Source: Cellulosimicrobium cellulans
GTDB lineage: Bacteria > Actinomycetota > Actinomycetes > Actinomycetales > Cellulomonadaceae
DNA: 64,000 nt
Direction of reading: 5' to 3'
NCBI RefSeq assembly: GCF_016921195.1
Contig: NZ_JAFGYF010000004.1
Span: 62,001-126,000, forward strand
Part shown: one piece after another, positions 58,408-64,000 of the stretch
Layout of the letters: every line of letters begins with the position of its first letter
Numbering within the stretch: the stretch's first letter is position 1
The notes under the pieces: model-generated
Databases searched by the model: none
What the model saw: only the letters and a program-made list of their open reading frames with translations
What the model was told of the DNA's origin: nothing
Position numbers and translations under genes: made by a program

Positions 58408-58441
58408 GGACGGGCTCTCGCGCGAGAGCAGCAGCCCCGGT

Positions 58442-58489
58442 ACGACGACGGGCCGGTCACCCCGCGAGGGATGACCGGCCCGTCGTCGT
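58442..58489. terminator. Perfect 18-bp bidirectional terminator
   Basis: ACGACGACGGGCCGGTCA (58442-58459) and its exact complement (58472-58489) flank a 12-nt loop between the convergent SRPBCC gene (stop 58407) and the surface-protein gene (stop 58518). Confidence 0.85.
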
Positions 58490-58517
58490 GCGGCCGGGAC
58501 CGCCGCACGCCCGCGCG

Positions 58518-61500
58518 TCAGGCGCTGCGGCGGCGCCTCGTCACGACCAGGAGCGCGGCGCCGCCGAGGACGAGCAGCGCCCCCAGCCCGGCGAAGAGGG
58601 CCGTGCTCGCGCCGGTGGTGGCGAGCGCACCGCCGTCGGACCTGGCCGTGTTGGTGAGCGTCACGTCGATCGACCCGCCGCCCGTCACGGTCACCGTGGT
58701 GACCTTCTCGCCGTCGACCGCGAAGTACGGCGTGCCCCAGTCGACGCCCGCGACCGCCGGGAGGTCGACCTCGCGCAGCGTCACGACCGTGCCGTGCGGC
58801 AGGCCCTGGGGCCCGTCGACGACGGTCCCGTCCGCACGCAGCGCGAGCGTGCCCGTGACGGCCTGGTCGCCGACCGTGTACTCGTAGGCGACGGTGAACG
58901 CCGTGTCCGCGGGGACCTTGGACTTCGACTCGCCCGCGACGACCTTGTGGACGGAGAACCCGCCCACCGCGACGTCGGCCGTGTTGGTCAGCGTGACGAG
59001 CGTGCTCTCGCCGTCACCGACCGTCACGGACTGCGGGCTGAACTCCGCGGCGCCCCACGTCACGCCCGGCACCGCGGGTCGGACGGTCTCGGCGAACGTC
59101 ACGACCGTCCCGACCGCGAGGTTCTGCGGGCCGTCGACGACCGCCCCGTCCGCGGTGACGACGAGCGTCCCGGTGGTCGGCACGCCGTCGAGCTCGTAGG
59201 AGTACTCGACCGTGAACTGCGCGTCGCCCGGCACGGAGCCCGCGGCACCGCCGACGACCTCCTTGGCGACCGAGAAGCCGCCCGCCCGGCCGTCCTGCGC
59301 GGTGTTCGTCAGCGTGACCAGCACGTTCTCGCCGTCGGCGACGGTGACGCTGGCCGGGCTGAACACCGGGGCACCCCACACGACGCCCGGCACGTCCGGC
59401 AGGTTCGTCTCGGTGAAGGTGACGACCGTGCCCACCGGCAGGTTCTGCGGGCCGTCCGCGACGCTGCCGTCCGCGAGGACCGTGAGCGTGCCCGTGACCG
59501 GGGTGCCGTCGAGGTCGTACGCGTACTCGACGGTGAACGCGGTGTCGGCCGCGACCAGCGACGCACCCGCGCCCGTGACCGCCTTCGCGACGGAGAACCC
59601 GCCCGCGGCCGCCGCCGTCGCGTCGTTCGTCACGACGACGGCGGCGGTCTCGCCGCTCTCCGTGACGGTGAGCGAGCCGGGCTCGAACGTCGGGGTGCCC
59701 CACACGACGCCGTCGACCTCGGGGAGCCCGGTCTCCGCGAACGTGACGACCGTGCCGAGCGGGAGGCTCACGCCCGCGTCGACCGCGCCGCCGGCCGCGG
59801 CGACGACGACCTCACCGGTCGTCGAGCCCTCGTACGACGAGCCCTCCGGGAGCTGCGCCGTCCACGCGACCGTGAACTCGGTGCCGTCCGGGACGAGCGC
59901 CGCGGTCGCGCCGGAGAGCTGCTTCTCCACGGAGAACGACCCGAAGAGCTCGGTCGCGGTGTTCGTCACGCCGACGGTGACGATCTGGCCGTCGGCGACG
60001 GTCACCGACGCGGGGTCGAACGTCGGGGTGCCCCACTCGACGCCCTCGACCTCGGGCAAGGTCGGCTCCTCGAACGTCACGACCGTGCCGGCCGGCAGGT
60101 CGCGCGGACCGGCGACGACGGTGCCGTCCGCGAGCAGGACGAGCGTGCCGCTCGTGTCACCGTCGTAGGAGATCCCGTCCGGGACCACGGCGGTCCACGC
60201 CACGGTGAACTCCGTGCCGGCCGGGACGCGACCGGCACCGGTGCCCTCGACGGACTTCGCGGCCTGGACGCCGCCCACCTGGAGGGTCGCGGTGTTGGTC
60301 ACGACGACCTCGGCGTTCTCCCCCTCCGCGACGGTGACCGCCGCCGGGCTGATCTGCGGGGCACCCCAGATCACGCCGGGCACGCTCGGCAGGTCCACCT
60401 CGGTGAACGTCACGACGGTGCCCACCGGGAGGTTCTGCGGGCCGTCGACCGGCGTGCCGTCCGCCAGGACGGTCAGCGTGCCCGCGACGGGCGCACCACC
60501 GAGCTCGTAGGAGTACGAGACGGTGAACTCGGTGTCGGCGGGCACCGACGTGGCGCCGGTGCCGGCGAGGGCCTTGGCGACCCGGAACCCGCCCGCGGCG
60601 GTCTGCGTCGCGGTGTTCGTCAGGGTCACCAGCGTGTTCTCACCGTCGCCGATCGTCACCTCGGACGGGGAGAACTCCGGTGCGCCCCACACGACACCCT
60701 CGACGTCGGGCAGCTGCACCTCGGTGAACGTGACGACCGTGCCCACCGGGAGGTTCTGCGGGCCGTCGACCGGCGTGCCGTCCGCGCGGACGGTCAGCGT
60801 CCCGGTGACCGTGGTGCCGTCGAGCTCGGCGGAGTACTCGACGGCGAACGCCGTGTCGTCCGGCACGAGCCCGGACGCCTCACCGACGACCGACTTCGCG
60901 ACCGAGAACCCGCCCGCGGGCGCGTCCGTGGCGGTGTTCGTCACGGTCACCAGGGCGTTCTCGCCGTCGGCGACCGTCACCTCGGACGGGGAGAACGACG
61001 GCGCGCCCCACACCACGCCCTCGACCTCGGGCAGCTGCACCTCGCTGAACGCGACGACCGTGCCGACCGGAAGGGTCTGCGGGCCGTCGACCGGCGTACC
61101 GTCCGCCCGGACGGTCAGCGTGCCCGAGACGGGGGTACCGTCCAGCTCGTAGGAGTACCCGACCGTGAACTGCGTGTCGGCCGGCACGAGGTCGGACGCC
61201 CCGCCGACGACCGACTTCGCCACCGCGAACCCGCCGACCTGCCGGGCGGCGGCGTTGGTCACCGTGACCAGCGTGTTCTCACCGCCGCCGATCGTCACGG
61301 TCGACGGGTCGAGCACGGGCGTGCCCCACGCGATGCCGGGCACCTCGGGGAACACCGTCTCCTCGAACGTCACGACGGTCCCGACGGGAAGGTCCTGCGG
61401 CCCGTCGACGACGGTCCCGTCCGCGAGGACGGTCACCGTCCCCGTGGTCGCGCCGTCGTACGCGATGCCGTCGGGGACCTGCGCGGTCCACGCCACCGTG

Positions 61501-63008
61501 AACGACGCGTCCGCCGGGACGGCGGCCGAGCCGGAGCCCTCCACGGCCTTGCTCACGGAGAACCCGCCGACGGCGAGCGTCGCGGTGTTGGTCAGGGTGA
61601 CGGCGGTCGTCGAGCTCGCGCCGATCGTGATCTCGGCGGAGGGGTCGAACGCGGGGGTTCCCCAGACGATGCCCGGTAGCTCCGGGAGGGTCGGCTCGGC
61701 GAGCACGACGACGGTGCCCTCGGGCAGGTCGGAGGGGCCGTCGACCACGGTGCCGTCGGCGCGCAGCGTCAGGGTGCCGGTCGTCTCACCGTCGTACTCG
61801 ACGCCGTCCGGGACCTGCGCGGTCCACGTCACCGTGAACTCGGTGCCGGCCGGGACGGAGGCCGCACCGGTGCCCTCGACGAGCTTCGCGACGGAGAACC
61901 CGCCGTCGCCGCCCGCGACGCAGTCGAACGGTCCCGGGCCGATCCACGGGTAGTTGTGCTGCTCGTTGCCGGATCCGGCCGTCGTCAGGTCGTTCCCGAC
62001 GTAGACCCGCCCGTTGGTGCTCGACGTGATGGTCGAGCTCGCGACCGGGGCGAGGATCGACCCGATGAACTGGCCGCTCCCGGTGATGTCCACCTGCTCG
62101 GCGTCGACGAAGTTCCACAGGATGCGCGACGAGGCCTCGCCGAGCGCGGCGCTGCCCAGGTCGTCCACGCGGACACCGTTGTAGTCGACGTAGTTCGCCG
62201 ACACGGCGACCGGACCGCCGACGACGTTGATCACGACCGGTGCGTCCGCCGGGATACCGCTGAAGAAGAACTCCGAGGCGCCGTCGAGGTCCGCCGCGTC
62301 GATCGTGAACGCCTGGAGCGTGGAGTTCGACGGGTCGGTGCTCGTGAACGTCACGCGCCCGCCGGACCGCTCGACCTCCCCGGTGGCGGTCGTCGTGCCG
62401 AGCGAGGCCGACGTCGCCGTGATGACGTCCTGGAAGTCGGCGAACGGCGACATCGCAGCCGCCTGGCCCATGCCGTCGGTCACGGGGGCGCCGTTCGTCT
62501 CGGGCTGGGCCGCGGGCGCGGTGACGGTCCCGCCCACCTGGACCGCACCGCCGGGCGCGAGGCCGGCCCCGACCTCGACCCGGTTCTCCCCCACGATGGT
62601 GAGGTCGCCACCGACGGCGAGCATGAGCGCACCCGGGTCCGGGGCGATCTGCGACCCGACGCCGACGGTGCCCACGTTGAACAGCCCGTCGGGGTTCTTG
62701 TCGAAGGTCGCGTCGCCGCGCACGAGGAGCAGGCCCTCGGACTCGGCCGCCGCGCCCGTCGCGAGGTAGTTGCCCCCCGCGTACACGGCCACGTTGTTGT
62801 CGGTGAACGCCGGCGGCAGGTTGCCGATGCCCGGCATCTCGCCGGGAGCGGGGCACTGCCCGGGGGCCGCCGCGGCGGGTGCGGCACTCGGTCCGGCGAC
62901 GACGACGAGCGCTCCGGACAGCGCGAGCGCTCCGGCCGTGGCTGCGGCGAGCAGCCGGCGCGGGATACCGGCCCGCGGGGCCGTGAGGGGGGACGGTCTC
63001 CAGGTCAT
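58518..63008 (-). CDS. Wall-anchored surface protein with ten DUF5979-type repeats
   Basis: A 1496-residue protein. Residues 1-48 are a signal peptide (RLLAAATAGALALSGALVVVAGPSAAPAAAA). Residues ~50-360 are a choice-of-anchor-A type domain (NVAVYAGGNYLATGAAAESEGLLLVRGDATFDKN, GQFIGSILAPVASSTITSSTNGRVYVGNDL). Residues ~368-1455 are ten repeats of ~107 residues, each GGFSVAK...VPADT.FTV...GTLTV.ADGT.VDGPQ.LPVGTVVTF.E..LP.V.GV.WG.P...P. The C-terminus is an LATTG sorting motif, a hydrophobic span (LFAGLGALLVLGGAALLVV) and RRRRSA. LAxTG suggests a class E sortase. GGAGAA precedes the ATG. Likely an adhesin or pilin-like stalk. Confidence 0.93.
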   Translation of the reverse strand: MTWRPSPLTAPRAGIPRRLLAAATAGALALSGALVVVAGPSAAPAAAAPGQCPAPGEMPGIGNLPPAFTDNNVAVYAGGNYLATGAAAESEGLLLVRGDATFDKNPDGLFNVGTVGVGSQIAPDPGALMLAVGGDLTIVGENRVEVGAGLAPGGAVQVGGTVTAPAAQPETNGAPVTDGMGQAAAMSPFADFQDVITATSASLGTTTATGEVERSGGRVTFTSTDPSNSTLQAFTIDAADLDGASEFFFSGIPADAPVVINVVGGPVAVSANYVDYNGVRVDDLGSAALGEASSRILWNFVDAEQVDITGSGQFIGSILAPVASSTITSSTNGRVYVGNDLTTAGSGNEQHNYPWIGPGPFDCVAGGDGGFSVAKLVEGTGAASVPAGTEFTVTWTAQVPDGVEYDGETTGTLTLRADGTVVDGPSDLPEGTVVVLAEPTLPELPGIVWGTPAFDPSAEITIGASSTTAVTLTNTATLAVGGFSVSKAVEGSGSAAVPADASFTVAWTAQVPDGIAYDGATTGTVTVLADGTVVDGPQDLPVGTVVTFEETVFPEVPGIAWGTPVLDPSTVTIGGGENTLVTVTNAAARQVGGFAVAKSVVGGASDLVPADTQFTVGYSYELDGTPVSGTLTVRADGTPVDGPQTLPVGTVVAFSEVQLPEVEGVVWGAPSFSPSEVTVADGENALVTVTNTATDAPAGGFSVAKSVVGEASGLVPDDTAFAVEYSAELDGTTVTGTLTVRADGTPVDGPQNLPVGTVVTFTEVQLPDVEGVVWGAPEFSPSEVTIGDGENTLVTLTNTATQTAAGGFRVAKALAGTGATSVPADTEFTVSYSYELGGAPVAGTLTVLADGTPVDGPQNLPVGTVVTFTEVDLPSVPGVIWGAPQISPAAVTVAEGENAEVVVTNTATLQVGGVQAAKSVEGTGAGRVPAGTEFTVAWTAVVPDGISYDGDTSGTLVLLADGTVVAGPRDLPAGTVVTFEEPTLPEVEGVEWGTPTFDPASVTVADGQIVTVGVTNTATELFGSFSVEKQLSGATAALVPDGTEFTVAWTAQLPEGSSYEGSTTGEVVVAAAGGAVDAGVSLPLGTVVTFAETGLPEVDGVVWGTPTFEPGSLTVTESGETAAVVVTNDATAAAAGGFSVAKAVTGAGASLVAADTAFTVEYAYDLDGTPVTGTLTVLADGSVADGPQNLPVGTVVTFTETNLPDVPGVVWGAPVFSPASVTVADGENVLVTLTNTAQDGRAGGFSVAKEVVGGAAGSVPGDAQFTVEYSYELDGVPTTGTLVVTADGAVVDGPQNLAVGTVVTFAETVRPAVPGVTWGAAEFSPQSVTVGDGESTLVTLTNTADVAVGGFSVHKVVAGESKSKVPADTAFTVAYEYTVGDQAVTGTLALRADGTVVDGPQGLPHGTVVTLREVDLPAVAGVDWGTPYFAVDGEKVTTVTVTGGGSIDVTLTNTARSDGGALATTGASTALFAGLGALLVLGGAALLVVTRRRRSA

Positions 63009-63165
63009 GGCTTCTCCAGTCGACGAGCGCCGAGGTTCTCCCGGCCTGCGCTTCCTCTCGTAAGAGCGCTTTCCGACTGGGTCATGACGACGCCTCCGTC
63101 GTGACGTCCGTCACACGATGCCCGGAGGGGCGCGGGCTCGGTAGCGTAGGGCGCGGAGGTGTCAC

Positions 63166-64000
63166 GTGACCGCTCGCGCACGCACGGTGTGGATCGTCGC
63201 CGCCGTCGTCACCGCGGTCGCCGCCGTCGCGGCGGTCGCCTGGTACGTCACCCGCCCGGGCCCCGCTCCGGCGCCGTCACCCTCGGGCGCGCCGACCGCT
63301 TCCCCCGACCCGTCGCCGTCGGGCACTCCCCCGACTCCGTCCACCCCGCCCGAGGACCCGCTGGCCGGGTGGACACTCGAGCAGAAGGTCGGCCAGCTGT
63401 TCATGGTCGGCGTCGACGTGAGCGACCCGCAGCAGGTGAGCTACGACGCGGTGTCGCAGCTCCACGTCGGCAACGTGTTCCTCGCCGGGCGGTCGCAGGC
63501 GGGCACGGGCCCGACGGCGGACCTCGTCGCCGGCTTCACGGCGCTCGTCTCGCCCGAGACCACGAACGGCACCCCGCTGTTCGTCGCGACGGACCAGGAG
63601 GGCGGCTACGTGCAGGTGCTGCGCGGACCCGGGTTCTCGCAGATCCCCACGGCCACGGACCAGGCGACGCTCGACCCAGCGACGCTGCAGGCGGACGCGA
63701 CGACGTGGGGCGGCGAGCTCGCGGCGGCCGGCGTGAACCTCAACCTCGCGCCGGTGATGGACCTCGTGCCCGAGGGCACGGCTGCGCAGAACCCGCCGAT
63801 CGGGTACTTCCAGCGGAACTACGGGTTCACGCCGGACGCGGTGACGGCCCACGCGAACGCCTTCAGCGCCGGCATGGAGGCGTCCGGCGTGGACGTGGCG
63901 ATCAAGCACTTCCCCGGGCTGGGCCGCGTCACCGAGAACACCGACACCGACGCGGGCGTCACGGACGACGTGACGACCCGTGACGACCCGTCCGTCGCCG
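63166..64000 (+). CDS. GH3-family beta-N-acetylhexosaminidase-like protein, 3' truncated
   Basis: The frame runs from a GTG (63166, with GGAGG 7 nt upstream) off the window edge; 278 codons are visible. Residues 1-30 are a signal/anchor (VWIVAAVVTAVAAVAAVAWYV), then a Pro/Ser/Thr linker, then the NagZ-type GH3 domain: GWTLEQKVGQLFMVGVD, VGNVFLAGRSQAG, TPLFVATDQEGGYVQVLRG, GVNLNLAPVMDLVPEG, SGVDVAIKHFPGLGRVTENTDTD (the KHFPG motif). It should remove beta-N-acetylglucosamine from chitin or muropeptide outside the membrane. The catalytic Asp region may be cut off. Confidence 0.88.
   Translation, partial: MTARARTVWIVAAVVTAVAAVAAVAWYVTRPGPAPAPSPSGAPTASPDPSPSGTPPTPSTPPEDPLAGWTLEQKVGQLFMVGVDVSDPQQVSYDAVSQLHVGNVFLAGRSQAGTGPTADLVAGFTALVSPETTNGTPLFVATDQEGGYVQVLRGPGFSQIPTATDQATLDPATLQADATTWGGELAAAGVNLNLAPVMDLVPEGTAAQNPPIGYFQRNYGFTPDAVTAHANAFSAGMEASGVDVAIKHFPGLGRVTENTDTDAGVTDDVTTRDDPSVA

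Noticed and set aside
58640-61903. Possible recombination hot spot or assembly duplication in the surface-protein repeats
   Set aside because: The units differ at many positions and the frame is intact, so this is a real repeat array and not an obvious assembly error.
63058-63075. AGAGCGCTTT resembling the CelR-type GAGCGCTC operator upstream of the surface-protein gene
   Set aside because: Only one half matches the known 14-bp site; too weak to call.
1-64000. tRNA, rRNA, insertion sequences, integrases and prophage genes
   Set aside because: None were recognised; hairpins found are consistent with terminators or small dispersed repeats.

Overview
The window is very G+C-rich, densely coding DNA on both strands. 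It uses many GTG and TTG starts and ATGA/GTGA stop-start overlaps, and the sugar ABC importers lack their own ATPase gene. It carries LAxTG-type anchoring, GH19 chitinases and CBM5/12 chitin-binding modules. Together these point to a chromosomal segment of a polysaccharide-degrading actinobacterium. I would guess Micrococcales, near Cellulosimicrobium, Cellulomonas or Isoptericola, but this is inference from style and not a database match. I see no tRNA, rRNA, CRISPR array, insertion sequence or phage module. The first gene (glycerophosphodiester phosphodiesterase) and the last gene (GH3 N-acetylhexosaminidase-like) run off the window.

Layout. 1-12 kb holds mostly stand-alone genes: a partial GDPD, a membrane protein, an ArsR-SRPBCC fusion with a RibD-type reductase, a VOC protein, two exported proteins (endonuclease/exonuclease/phosphatase and ScyD-like), a PLP decarboxylase, an exported asparaginase and a GH19 chitinase without a signal peptide. 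12.2-14.7 kb is a large exported esterase with a beta-propeller, bracketed by two copies of a hairpin repeat.

14.9-27.0 kb is the most unusual region. Ten consecutive minus-strand genes form an apparent operon: LacI repressor, two ABC permeases, solute-binding lipoprotein, two different ADP-ribosylglycohydrolase-family enzymes, a ribokinase-type kinase, a fusion of a TIM-barrel glycosidase-like domain to a sulfatase-modifying-factor domain, a CaiB-type CoA-transferase and a CitE/HpcH-type CoA-ester lyase. Two identical-core LacI operators lie just upstream. The set reads as import of a ribosyl (or similar) conjugate, glycosidic cleavage, sugar phosphorylation, and CoA-dependent breakdown of an acid.

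27-32 kb: an exported CBM5/12-GH19 chitinase, a DUF305 lipoprotein, an LVIVD-repeat exported protein with two chitin-binding modules, and a YchJ-like protein. 31.7-36.9 kb: a GntR-controlled set (DapA-family lyase, MHS-type MFS transporter, cytoplasmic sialidase-like propeller, FAH-family hydrolase) that looks like acid-sugar catabolism. 37-49.3 kb: a second sugar locus with two LacI regulators, a class II ketose-bisphosphate aldolase, a class II (fuculose-type) aldolase, two FGGY kinases, a complete permease/binding-protein set and a fucose-isomerase-like protein, arranged around a divergent promoter region at 45.6-46.0 kb. This is the expected isomerase-kinase-aldolase logic for a deoxy-sugar or pentose.

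49.4-58.4 kb: small housekeeping or accessory genes (VanZ, LLM oxidoreductase coupled to a GH13 enzyme, Pro-rich protein, DUF488, TetR with a divergent methyltransferase, threonine-aldolase-like protein, deaminase, alpha/beta hydrolase, SRPBCC). 58.5-63.0 kb encodes a 1496-residue wall-anchored adhesin-like protein with ten DUF5979-type repeats in an AABBB-AABBB order.

Two dispersed repeat families recur between genes: a 21-bp repeat (three loci, one of them inside a coding sequence) and a GAGCACG-type hairpin (three loci).
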